A DNA stretch of 5,935 nt from Methylomarinum sp. (GCA_013139755.1 WTAG01000286.1:1-5935); one strand, 5' to 3'; positions 1 to 5,935 are shown, numbered from the stretch's first letter. The notes: generated by a model from the sequence alone, not told the origin. Translations and numbers: made by a program.

Positions 1-2483
1 GTTGGGTAGGTGATGACAACCCCTTACCATTCTTGTATGAAGCCACAAATGTAGAAATCTATTTTAGAGATGAACGAGACCCAAAACCTCGCAGTCGTAC
101 TGTGTTTCACTTTCATCAACCCGAAACCTGCCATCGCTGGTTAAAAGAAGACACTACTTTCAGAACCCGATTACAGCAAATCCCCGCACTTAATACAGAG
201 GGTTTAAGAGATTGCCAGATAGAAGCTGTTACAGGGTTGGAAGACAGTTTAAAGCAAGCAAAGTCACGTGCATTATTGCAAATGGCAACAGGGGCAGGTA
301 AAACATACACCGCTGTTACCCAAATTTATCGCCTGGCCAAATTCAGTAAAGTAAAACGCGTATTATTTTTGGTAGATAGAGGTAACTTAGGGCGACAAGC
401 TTTAAAAGAATTCCAGCAATACACAGTGCCAGAAGATGGGCGTAAATTTACCGAATTGTATAACGTCAGTATTTTAGGCACAGCAGGTATTGCAGATGAA
501 ACAAAAGTCACTATCTCTACTATTCAACGCCTTTATAGTCAGCTATCAGGTAAAGAATTAGATGATGAAGCAGATGAGCATTCAGGCTATGAGATTGATA
601 ACAACACCTTTAATAAACAACCCAAACAGGTCAGTTATAATCCGTCGATTCCCATAGAAGCATTTGACCTGATTATTATTGATGAATGTCACCGCTCAAT
701 TTATAACTTATGGCGACAGGTTCTAGAATATTTTGATGCCTTTTTAGTCGGCTTAACAGCTACACCCACCAAAAAGACCATCGGCTTTTTTAATCAAAAT
801 ATGGTCAGTGAATACACTCATGAAGATGCGGTGATTGATAAAGTTAATGTCGGTTACGATATTTACAGTATTCGCACTAAAAAAACCGAACAAGGCGACA
901 AAATAGAAGCGGGAACCACGGTACAAATCCACGATAAACTCACCCGTAAAAAACGCCTAGAAATATTAGACCAAGATGAAGAGTACACAGGCAAACAAAT
1001 AGATCGCTCTATTATTGCACCTAATCAAATCATCACAATTATTCAAACTTTTAAAGACCGCGTATTTACCGATATATTTCCAAATCGTTCAGGTGAATGG
1101 CTACCGAAAACCTTAATCTTTGCCAAAGATGATGACCATGCAGAACGCATAGTAAATACCGTGCGTGAAGTCTTTGGCGAAGGTAATAACTTCTGTAAAA
1201 AAATCACCTACAAAGTCGGTAAAAAAATAGCCGAAAACACCATTACAGAATTTCGCACCAGCCCACAGCTACGTGTAGGCGTAACAGTAGACATGATAGC
1301 CACAGGCACAGATATAAGACCGCTGGAAATCGTGATGTTTATGCGTGATGTTAAAAGCCCTGCCTATTACGAACAAATGAAAGGCCGTGGCACGCGCATT
1401 ATCAGCCAAGATGAATTTAGAAAAGTCACGCCCGATGCCAAAGGCAAAGCCCGCTTTGTATTGATAGACTGCGTAGGTGTAACCGAATCAGATAAAACCG
1501 AATCTAAATCATTAGAAAGCAAGCCCAGCGTGTCTACTGAAAAACTCATGCAACAAATCGCGCGTGGAGATAGGCACAGTGACAGTTTACGCAGTTTAGG
1601 TAATCGTCTAATACGCTTAGATATAAAACTCGATGCCCAACAGCGCAAACAAATAGCAAAACTGGCAGGTAAACCACTGGCATTAATTGCTGGGGAATTA
1701 ATCCACGGGACTAATGAAGAAACCTTAGTTGAACAAGCGCAAAGCCAATTTAATACCGAAAACCCCACAGAACAACAAATACAACAAGCCTTTGAATCGC
1801 AAACTGATGAACTGGTTAAACCGTTCCATAACCCCGATTTAAGAGAATTAATAGAAGCCTTACGCCGAGATAACGAGCAAATTATTGATGAATCAGCAGA
1901 TGAGTTATTAGATGACAAACAAGGCTATAGCCAAGAAAAAGCAGAAAGTTATATTAAGAGCTGGGAACAATTTATTAAAGATCATCAAGATGAGTTAGAT
2001 GCCATCCAGCTGATATACAACCAACCCTATCAGCAACGCCATCTCAGTTACGAGCAAATAGAAAAACTAGCAGAAGAAATTGAACAACCTCCGTATAATC
2101 TAGCCCCTATAGCGGTATGGAAAGCCTATGAACAATTGGAAAAAGCCAAAGTTAAAGGCGCACCGCCAGAAAAATTATTAACTAATATTATTAGTTTAAT
2201 TCGTTTCTCCACAGGCTTAAGCAATGTATTAGAACCGTTTAACGAATTAGTGAATAACCGCTTTGAAAACTGGATAAACCAGCAAGCAATCGACTTTAAG
2301 CCAGAGCAATTACAATGGCTGAATAAAATTAAAGACCAAATAGCGCAAAATGCCGAAATGACTGTAGAAGATTTTGAATACACACCGTTTAATCAGGATG
2401 GTGGTTTGCTAAAAGCTAAAGAATTATTTGGTAATGATCTGGATGAGATTATTCAGGAATTGAATGGGTATTTGATTGCATGA
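1..2483 (+). CDS. hsdR: Type I restriction enzyme, R (motor/restriction) subunit HsdR, 5' end cut off by the window
   Basis: HsdR is the ATP-driven DNA translocase and endonuclease subunit of a type I restriction complex; it works with HsdM and HsdS in the cytoplasm. The frame is open from base 3, reading WVGDDNPLPFLYEATNVEI, so the TTG at 33 is an internal leucine and the true start lies upstream. This segment normally follows the PD-(D/E)xK nuclease domain, which is therefore outside the window. Superfamily 2 helicase motifs are in order: Walker A MATGAGKT (282-305), DECHRS (681-698), GLTATP (750-767), motif V GVTVDMIATGTDI (about 1278-1319) and motif VI YYEQMKGRGTR (1365-1397). The Gln/Glu-rich C-terminal third (about 1700-2480) fits the EcoEI-type HsdR C-terminal domain that docks the core enzyme. 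All motifs are intact and there is no frameshift. The stop overlaps the hsdS start as ATGA, which implies translational coupling. Confidence 0.96.
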   Translation, partial: WVGDDNPLPFLYEATNVEIYFRDERDPKPRSRTVFHFHQPETCHRWLKEDTTFRTRLQQIPALNTEGLRDCQIEAVTGLEDSLKQAKSRALLQMATGAGKTYTAVTQIYRLAKFSKVKRVLFLVDRGNLGRQALKEFQQYTVPEDGRKFTELYNVSILGTAGIADETKVTISTIQRLYSQLSGKELDDEADEHSGYEIDNNTFNKQPKQVSYNPSIPIEAFDLIIIDECHRSIYNLWRQVLEYFDAFLVGLTATPTKKTIGFFNQNMVSEYTHEDAVIDKVNVGYDIYSIRTKKTEQGDKIEAGTTVQIHDKLTRKKRLEILDQDEEYTGKQIDRSIIAPNQIITIIQTFKDRVFTDIFPNRSGEWLPKTLIFAKDDDHAERIVNTVREVFGEGNNFCKKITYKVGKKIAENTITEFRTSPQLRVGVTVDMIATGTDIRPLEIVMFMRDVKSPAYYEQMKGRGTRIISQDEFRKVTPDAKGKARFVLIDCVGVTESDKTESKSLESKPSVSTEKLMQQIARGDRHSDSLRSLGNRLIRLDIKLDAQQRKQIAKLAGKPLALIAGELIHGTNEETLVEQAQSQFNTENPTEQQIQQAFESQTDELVKPFHNPDLRELIEALRRDNEQIIDESADELLDDKQGYSQEKAESYIKSWEQFIKDHQDELDAIQLIYNQPYQQRHLSYEQIEKLAEEIEQPPYNLAPIAVWKAYEQLEKAKVKGAPPEKLLTNIISLIRFSTGLSNVLEPFNELVNNRFENWINQQAIDFKPEQLQWLNKIKDQIAQNAEMTVEDFEYTPFNQDGGLLKAKELFGNDLDEIIQELNGYLIA

Positions 2484-3910
2484 GTGATAAACAAACGATA
2501 AAGCTTCGAGAAAAATGGGTAATTCAATCAATTGATGAAATTGCAACTATTTCTACAGGAAAAAAAGATGCAAACCATGCAACTGAAGACGGTAAGTATA
2601 AATTCTACACTTGTGCATTTAAACCATTAATGGCTCCAACTTTTTCTTTTGAAGATGAAGCTATTATATTGCCAGGTAATGGACATAATGTTGGAGAAGT
2701 ATTTTATTTTAAGGGTATGTTTGAGGCATACCAAAGAACTTATGTTTTGCATAAGATTAAGGTAGATCCCAAATATCTTTTTTATCAATTAAAATTAGGA
2801 TGGAAAAAGGCTACAGCTGAAAAACAATATGGTTCAGCAACAAATTATATTCGGATAGGTAACTTTACTGATTATAGTTTACTTATTGCTCCACCAGAAC
2901 AACAAAAACAAATAGTAGCCAAAATAGAACAACTCTTCTCCCATATCGACGCAGGGGTAGAAGCGCTAAACACAGCTAAGCAATACCTAAAACAATACCG
3001 CCAATCAGTTCTTAAAGCCGCTGTAACAGGTGAGCTAACCAAAGAATGGCGAGAAGCACATAGAAACAAACTAAATACTGAAAACCAGTTGTTAGAACTT
3101 GTCTTAGATGAACGTAACAGTGAATATTCACGAAAGCTAACTGCTTGGGAAAAGGCATTAGAAGAATGGCAGCTTAGTGGGGAGCAAGGGAAAAAACCAA
3201 CAAAGCCACAAAAAATAAAAGTTTTAAATGGTTTTTCTAGTGTTGATCTCAGAAGTTTTGGACTATTACCTAAAAATTGGAGGTGGGTTAAATTAGGTAA
3301 TTTGGCTGTTGATGTTTTCGATGGGCCGTTTGGTTCTAACCTAAAAAGTAGTGATTATGTAGAAAAAGGTGTCCGAGTTATAAGGTTAGAAAATATAGGA
3401 AATCTTGAGTTCAATGCTGATAAAGTTACATATGTCTCAGAGGAAAAGTATGAGGCACTAAAAAAACACAGGGTATCGAAAGGAGATATAATTTTTTCAT
3501 CTTTTGTTGTCGATGGAACTCGTGTCGTTGTATTGCCTACAAATATTGAAAAGGCAATTAATAAGGCTGATTGTTTTTGTATTCGTACTTTTGGTGATTC
3601 TATTGGTGCTGATTATCTAGCATATTTTCTTTCAACAACTTCAACCTATAAAAGGTTAGAAAACCAAGTTCATGGGGCAACAAGGCCACGAATAAATACA
3701 ACTCAATTAAAAGAATTAGAGGTACCAATTTGTTCTGCTCAGGAGCAGCTAGAGATTGTGCGAATAATAAGAGAAAAACTTGAATCAATTGACCGGTTAG
3801 ATAATGAGATAGGTGTTCTGTTACAAAAAGAAGGTAAGAACAAACAATCCATCCTAGCCTCTGCGTTTTCAGGAAAGTTAATAACCGCCTCCACAGGTAC
3901 AGAGCTATGA
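2480..3910 (+). CDS. hsdS: Type I restriction-modification specificity subunit HsdS
   Basis: HsdS reads the bipartite DNA target for both methylation and restriction. The 476 residues are usual for the family and show the full two-TRD plan: TRD1 at residues 13-137 (from KWVIQSIDEIA), central conserved region 138-265 with PPEQQKQIVAKIEQLF, a helical spacer and GELTKEWREAH, TRD2 at 266-417 (from NWRWVKLGNLA, ending ATRPRINTTQLKELEVP), and a distal conserved region 418-470 (EQLEIVRIIREKLESID, then ILASAFSGKLI). The two helical regions form the spacer between half-sites. The start ATG overlaps the hsdR stop by 4 bases. No good Shine-Dalgarno sits at the proper distance, which supports coupling. 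Base composition is patchy: about 29% GC in a TRD1 sample (2641-2760), 47% in the central region (2941-3060) and 34% in TRD2 (3361-3480), as expected if recognition domains were exchanged. The target sequence cannot be read from the protein alone. Confidence 0.96.
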   Translation: MSDKQTIKLREKWVIQSIDEIATISTGKKDANHATEDGKYKFYTCAFKPLMAPTFSFEDEAIILPGNGHNVGEVFYFKGMFEAYQRTYVLHKIKVDPKYLFYQLKLGWKKATAEKQYGSATNYIRIGNFTDYSLLIAPPEQQKQIVAKIEQLFSHIDAGVEALNTAKQYLKQYRQSVLKAAVTGELTKEWREAHRNKLNTENQLLELVLDERNSEYSRKLTAWEKALEEWQLSGEQGKKPTKPQKIKVLNGFSSVDLRSFGLLPKNWRWVKLGNLAVDVFDGPFGSNLKSSDYVEKGVRVIRLENIGNLEFNADKVTYVSEEKYEALKKHRVSKGDIIFSSFVVDGTRVVVLPTNIEKAINKADCFCIRTFGDSIGADYLAYFLSTTSTYKRLENQVHGATRPRINTTQLKELEVPICSAQEQLEIVRIIREKLESIDRLDNEIGVLLQKEGKNKQSILASAFSGKLITASTGTEL

Positions 3911-4596
3911 CAGCCTACAAAATATTTTGTGATGAAAGCTGTCATTTAGAACATGATAAAGCCGATGTGATGGTATTAGGTGCACTGTTAGTGCCTGAAG
4001 ATAAACTAGAGCAACTCAGTCGGAAGATTAAGTTTTTAAGGCATCAGCACAATTATCATAATGAAATTAAATGGACAAAATTACACAGCCAGCAGTTTGA
4101 TTTTTACAAGGCTTTAATTGATGCTTATTTTGAAGAGTCGGGATTTAAATTTAAAGCAACAGTCGTCTTAAATAAGAAAAAGTTAAATCATGAGGCGTTT
4201 AATCGAGGTGGGCATAATGAGTTTTATTACAAAATGTTCTATTACACTTTGCGTGATTTTTTAAAGCCAGAGAATCAATATAAAATTTATTTGGATTACA
4301 TGGATACTTTGGGTGGGGAAAAAGCCAAGAAGCTAACTGAAATTTTACAGGTAGGAATAAATAGTCAAGTTGATACTTATATCATTCATTCGTATGAAGC
4401 TCAGTTAATTCAGCTTTGTGATTTGTTTATAGGAGCTATCGCTTATAAAAACCGAACAGATATTGAAATGCAAAGTGACATTAAGAAAAAAATTGTGGCT
4501 TATTTAGAAGAAAAAGTTGATGGAGGTTTAGATTATGCAACGCCACAGTGGGAAGAAAAGTTTAATATTTTTCGTTTTTTACCAAGGGGCTGTTAA
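3907..4596 (+). CDS. DUF3800 family protein, putative RNase H-fold nuclease
   Basis: This 229-residue protein matches DUF3800, a family of unknown biochemical role that is common in mobile and defence regions and has been suggested to have an RNase H-like fold. Visible family marks are the N-terminal strand ending in D9-E10-S11, the motif E53-I-K55-W, a strand ending in L-D130, and the C-terminal Q169-L-C-D172-L-F-I-G-A. D9, E53, D130 and D172 are spaced as an acidic metal-binding set could be; that reading is inference. No signal peptide or membrane segment is seen. The ATG overlaps the hsdS stop (ATGA at 3907-3910), so translation is probably coupled to the restriction operon, and the stop shares one base with the next start. 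A 120-base sample (4081-4200) is about 32% GC, lower than the body of hsdR. The family call is firm; the function is not known. Confidence 0.85.
   Translation: MTAYKIFCDESCHLEHDKADVMVLGALLVPEDKLEQLSRKIKFLRHQHNYHNEIKWTKLHSQQFDFYKALIDAYFEESGFKFKATVVLNKKKLNHEAFNRGGHNEFYYKMFYYTLRDFLKPENQYKIYLDYMDTLGGEKAKKLTEILQVGINSQVDTYIIHSYEAQLIQLCDLFIGAIAYKNRTDIEMQSDIKKKIVAYLEEKVDGGLDYATPQWEEKFNIFRFLPRGC
4584..4589 (+). promoter_or_regulatory. Ribosome binding site for the BECR-like gene
   Basis: AAGGGG lies 6 bases before the ATG at 4596. It supports this start even though the gene begins inside the stop codon of the DUF3800 gene, and suggests that the protein can be made by fresh initiation as well as by re-initiation. 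Confidence 0.6.
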
Positions 4597-5141
4597 TGCT
4601 ACCAGAACCATTACAGCTAGGTAAGGTAGATGCAACCCAGATTTTTGATTATTTGTATGATTTTTTTCACCGAGATTTCGTACAGAATAAGGCTTATTTA
4701 AATCAACAAATTTATATTGACCCAAAGAGTCGTTGTAAAGATGATGGGAAAGAAATGTGTTTTTGGCATATTACAACTAAAGAAACAAAAAAACAGGTAA
4801 GAGATGGCAGTAAATGGCATTGGAAGGTGGTAGACAGGTATATTGACTATAGACGTGCTGAAAGAATTGAGTGGATAAAGTTAATTATAGAAAATCACAA
4901 TCACGATAAAGTGAAGTGGTTTTATCATAAAGAAACGAAAGGAAAAAAGCCGATACGTTTATATCTTTGGGCTTATCAGGATGATTTTGTAGTAATTTTA
5001 CAGAAGTTGGGACGTTCTAGTTCTTTTTTAGTCACTAGTTTTTATATAGATCATGCGGGAAAAAGACGAGAGTATCAAAAACGTTTTGATGTTTTTAGTA
5101 GCAATGAGTGTGAGGTGCTAAGGCAGTGTCATTGGTTCTAA
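4596..5141 (+). CDS. Hypothetical protein resembling phage-associated BECR-fold (barnase/EndoU/RelE-like) nuclease
   Basis: This 181-residue protein has no certain name. Three blocks stand out: F56-W57-H58-I-T near the N-terminal third, D84-Y-R-R-A-E-R-I-E-W93 in a predicted helix, and a C-terminal run of strands, LYLWAYQDDFVVILQKL (122-138) followed by FLVTSFYID (144-152) and a basic stretch KRREYQKRFD (156-165). The pattern of an FWH motif, an RRAERI-W helix and a closing strand with T/S-hydrophobic-Y recalls the phage-linked barnase-EndoU-colicin-RelE (PBECR) families, small RNases often used as toxins or phage effectors. If so, H58, R86/R87/E89/R90 and T147/S148 are the likely active-site candidates. 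This is motif recall, not a search result. The gene overlaps DUF3800 by one base (TAATG) and has its own Shine-Dalgarno. It has no signal peptide or membrane helix. GC is about 31% in a sample at 4861-4980. Confidence 0.6.
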   Translation: MLPEPLQLGKVDATQIFDYLYDFFHRDFVQNKAYLNQQIYIDPKSRCKDDGKEMCFWHITTKETKKQVRDGSKWHWKVVDRYIDYRRAERIEWIKLIIENHNHDKVKWFYHKETKGKKPIRLYLWAYQDDFVVILQKLGRSSSFLVTSFYIDHAGKRREYQKRFDVFSSNECEVLRQCHWF

Positions 5142-5151
5142 AAGGGAAAGG

Positions 5152-5235
5152 ATGGTCGCCTATTATGGACCGGACGATACGGTCACCTCTTTCTACACAA
5201 TGGTAGGTGAGCAGGTTAAGTATAAGCAAAAATGA
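5152..5235 (+). pseudogene. 27-codon ORF, possible N-terminal remnant of a conserved small protein (YYGPDD family)
   Basis: An ATG at 5152, 10 bases after the preceding stop, opens a 27-residue frame that begins MVAYYGPDDTVTSFYTMVGE and ends at TGA 5233-5235. A purine-rich AAGGGAAAGG (5142-5151) sits directly upstream, with GGG five bases from the ATG, a proper Shine-Dalgarno arrangement. The opening YYGPDD-TVT recalls the N-terminus of a widespread uncharacterised bacterial protein of roughly 100 residues that starts with a YYGPDD-TVTK-type motif; this is from memory and not verified. After about 17 codons the resemblance stops and the DNA turns A-rich, so it looks like a truncated leftover. 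Alternatives are a genuine short peptide of the upstream operon, or chance. Confidence 0.35.
5168..5184 (+). other. Small GC-rich hairpin inside the short ORF
   Basis: GACCG (5168-5172) can pair with CGGTC (5180-5184) around a 7-base loop. An alternative pairing is GGTC 5154-5157 with GACC 5168-5171. No T-run follows, so it is a poor intrinsic terminator; it may be incidental to coding sequence. Confidence 0.2.
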
Positions 5236-5264
5236 AAAAAAAACAAGCTAATAAGACAATACTT

Positions 5265-5370
5265 TCATTTGCAGCTCATTTGCATATTTAGGCTTTTGAA
5301 AAAGGAAATAAAATTAAAAGCAATATAAAACAAATACTTAATCTAGTAGGTTATTAGAGTTTCATTTGTA
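5265..5370 (+). repeat. TCATTTGCA direct repeats upstream of mntA
   Basis: TCATTTGCA occurs exactly at 5265-5273 and 5276-5284, 11 bases apart (about one helical turn), and as TCATTTGTA at 5362-5370, 25 bases before the mntA start. Copies one and three share the longer TTTCATTTG. An inverted match, AAATGAAA, lies at 5230-5237. The spacing would suit a protein bound on one face of the helix, possibly an operator of the toxin-antitoxin operon, but in such AT-rich DNA short repeats also arise by chance. Confidence 0.35.
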
Positions 5371-5394
5371 AAATTAATAATAATTAGAAAAATA

Positions 5395-5688
5395 ATGATG
5401 AATCGACAGCAGACATTAGATGTTTTAACAAACTTAAAACCAGAGCTAATAAAACGCTTTGGCATAACTCGTTTAGCTTTATTTGGCTCTACAGTACGAA
5501 ATGAAGCCAAAGAAGACAGTGATATAGATATTATTGTTTCTTTTGATGGGCCTGCAACATCTAAACAATATTTTGGCGTGCAGTTTCTATTGGAGGATGA
5601 GTTGGGGCAGTCGATTGATTTAGTCACAGAAAAGGCTTTGCGCCCCGAGTTAAAAACCTTTATCGAAAATGAGGCTATTAATGTCTGA
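5395..5688 (+). CDS. mntA: MntA antitoxin, minimal nucleotidyltransferase (polyadenylyltransferase) of the HepT/MntA system
   Basis: This 97-residue protein is a minimal nucleotidyltransferase (MNT). In the HepT/MntA toxin-antitoxin family, MntA neutralises HepT by transferring AMP units from ATP to a tyrosine in the HepT active site. The catalytic signature G31-S32-x10-D43-I-D45 is complete, and a third acidic residue is present in S-I-D75-L-V. The length is normal for the family. Two ATGs are adjacent (5395 and 5398); neither has a clear Shine-Dalgarno (only TAGAAAAAT upstream), so the first is used by default. The stop lies inside the start of hepT, with an 8-base overlap, the usual antitoxin-first order. 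Its codon style resembles hsdR more than the AT-rich spacer before it. All catalytic residues visible here are intact, so it should be active. Confidence 0.92.
   Translation: MMNRQQTLDVLTNLKPELIKRFGITRLALFGSTVRNEAKEDSDIDIIVSFDGPATSKQYFGVQFLLEDELGQSIDLVTEKALRPELKTFIENEAINV
5671..5674 (+). promoter_or_regulatory. Ribosome binding site fixing the hepT start
   Basis: GAGG inside the end of mntA lies 6 bases before the ATG at 5681. It supports that start and the 8-base overlap between antitoxin and toxin genes. Confidence 0.55.
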
Positions 5689-5935
5689 GCGTGAATGGCA
5701 TTTTTATGTGCAAGATATGCTCGGATTTGCTGAAAATGTAATGACATATTCTGACGGTTTAACACTAGAAGCATTTGAATCAACAGGTTTAAATTACGAT
5801 GCGACAGTACGTAATTTAGAATTGATCGGTGAGGCGGCTACACATATCCCAACTGAAATAAGAGAAAAATATGGCTCAGTACCTTGGCGACAAATCATCG
5901 CCACTCGCAATCGATTGATTCATGGTTACTTAGGG
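5681..5935 (+). CDS. hepT: HepT-like ribonuclease toxin (DUF86/HEPN), 3' end cut off by the window
   Basis: The first 85 residues of a HEPN-domain protein are present (MSEREWHFYVQDMLGFAENV at the N-terminus); the frame is open to the right edge. The family is typically about 110-140 residues, so the last quarter or so is missing. HepT acts as a dimer and cleaves RNA through the R-x4-H-x-Y motif, here R76-N-R-L-I-H81-G-Y83. The tyrosine of that motif is the residue AMPylated by MntA in characterised members. The helix with N45-L-E-L-I-G-E-A-A, just upstream in HEPN folds, is also present. It starts inside mntA and is preceded by GAGG, so expression is coupled to the antitoxin. The catalytic residues are intact, which implies a live toxin. 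Confidence 0.93.
   Translation, partial: MSEREWHFYVQDMLGFAENVMTYSDGLTLEAFESTGLNYDATVRNLELIGEAATHIPTEIREKYGSVPWRQIIATRNRLIHGYLG

Larger units (their letters stand above)
5142..5394. other. Intergenic spacer between the restriction operon and mntA-hepT
   Basis: These 253 bases separate the two gene groups. The first 75 or so are balanced in composition and hold the short YYGPDD ORF and a small GC hairpin. From about 5216 the DNA is strongly AT-rich, with an A9 run at 5235-5243 and a repeated TCATTTGCA motif. No convincing sigma-70 promoter is seen: TTGAAA at 5296-5301 and TATAAA at 5324-5329 are 22 bases apart, too far, and TAAAAT at 5369-5374 lacks a matching -35. The promoter of mntA-hepT probably lies here but cannot be placed. 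No strong terminator is seen for the upstream operon. Confidence 0.6.

Noticed and set aside
1367..1918. 183-codon reverse-strand ORF
   Set aside because: It lies opposite the intact hsdR, is rich in Ser, Cys and Leu, has no recognisable domain and looks like an antisense shadow.
33..2483. TTG at 33 as the hsdR start
   Set aside because: The frame is open upstream to base 3 and encodes WVGDDNPLPF, which continues the conserved HsdR sequence, so the gene extends beyond the window.
2560..2566. A7 runs in hsdS (2560-2566 and 3460-3466) as phase-variation tracts
   Set aside because: Seven A residues are common by chance at this AT content, and the hsdS frame is intact; there are no longer tracts or tandem repeats.
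5183..5210. TCACCT / AGGTGA inverted repeat (5183-5188 with 5205-5210) as a terminator
   Set aside because: The stem is only 6 base pairs, the loop is 16 bases and no T-run follows.
5296..5329. TTGAAA / TATAAA as a sigma-70 promoter for mntA
   Set aside because: The spacing is 22 bases, outside the usable range of about 16-19.
5343..5783. 146-codon reverse-strand ORF across mntA and hepT
   Set aside because: It is antisense to two genes with clear catalytic motifs and shows no domain of its own.
1..5935. CRISPR array, insertion sequence ends, tRNA or rRNA genes
   Set aside because: No regularly spaced repeats, transposase motifs, terminal inverted repeats with target duplication, or RNA gene signatures were found on either strand.

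Overview
The window is a piece of a bacterial defence island. All genes lie on the + strand. It looks like a moderately AT-rich bacterium: hand counts of 120-base samples give about 43-46% GC in the body of hsdR and about 31-34% in the accessory genes. Protein style suggests a proteobacterium, perhaps a gammaproteobacterium, but nothing here fixes the taxon, and no rRNA or tRNA is visible.

Positions 1-3910 hold a type I restriction-modification locus: the 3' part of hsdR (the reading frame is already open at the left edge, so the N-terminal nuclease region lies outside) and a complete two-TRD hsdS that overlaps it by 4 bases. No hsdM is present and none fits between hsdR and hsdS, so the methyltransferase subunit must be encoded outside the window, probably upstream.

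Positions 3907-5141 hold two accessory genes stitched to hsdS by stop/start overlaps (ATGA, then TAATG). The first is a DUF3800 protein with acidic residues placed as in RNase H-like nucleases. The second is a 181-residue protein whose FWH, RRAERIEW and FLVTSFYI motifs resemble the phage-associated barnase/EndoU/colicin/RelE-like (BECR) nuclease families. The chain hsdR-hsdS-DUF3800-BECR-like therefore looks like one translationally coupled unit, and the two-nuclease tail is the best candidate here for an undescribed extension of a restriction system.

Positions 5142-5394 are a non-coding or decayed spacer. It starts with a 27-codon ORF with a good ribosome binding site that looks like the N-terminal stub of a conserved small protein family. 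It then becomes very AT-rich and carries a 9-base repeat (two exact copies 11 bases apart and a third imperfect copy) upstream of the next operon.

Positions 5395-5935 hold a mntA-hepT toxin-antitoxin pair: a minimal nucleotidyltransferase antitoxin (GS-x10-DxD) overlapping by 8 bases a HepT toxin (R-x4-H-x-Y) that runs off the right edge. Together the window combines DNA restriction, probable nucleic-acid-cleaving accessory proteins and an RNase toxin-antitoxin system, as is typical of defence islands.
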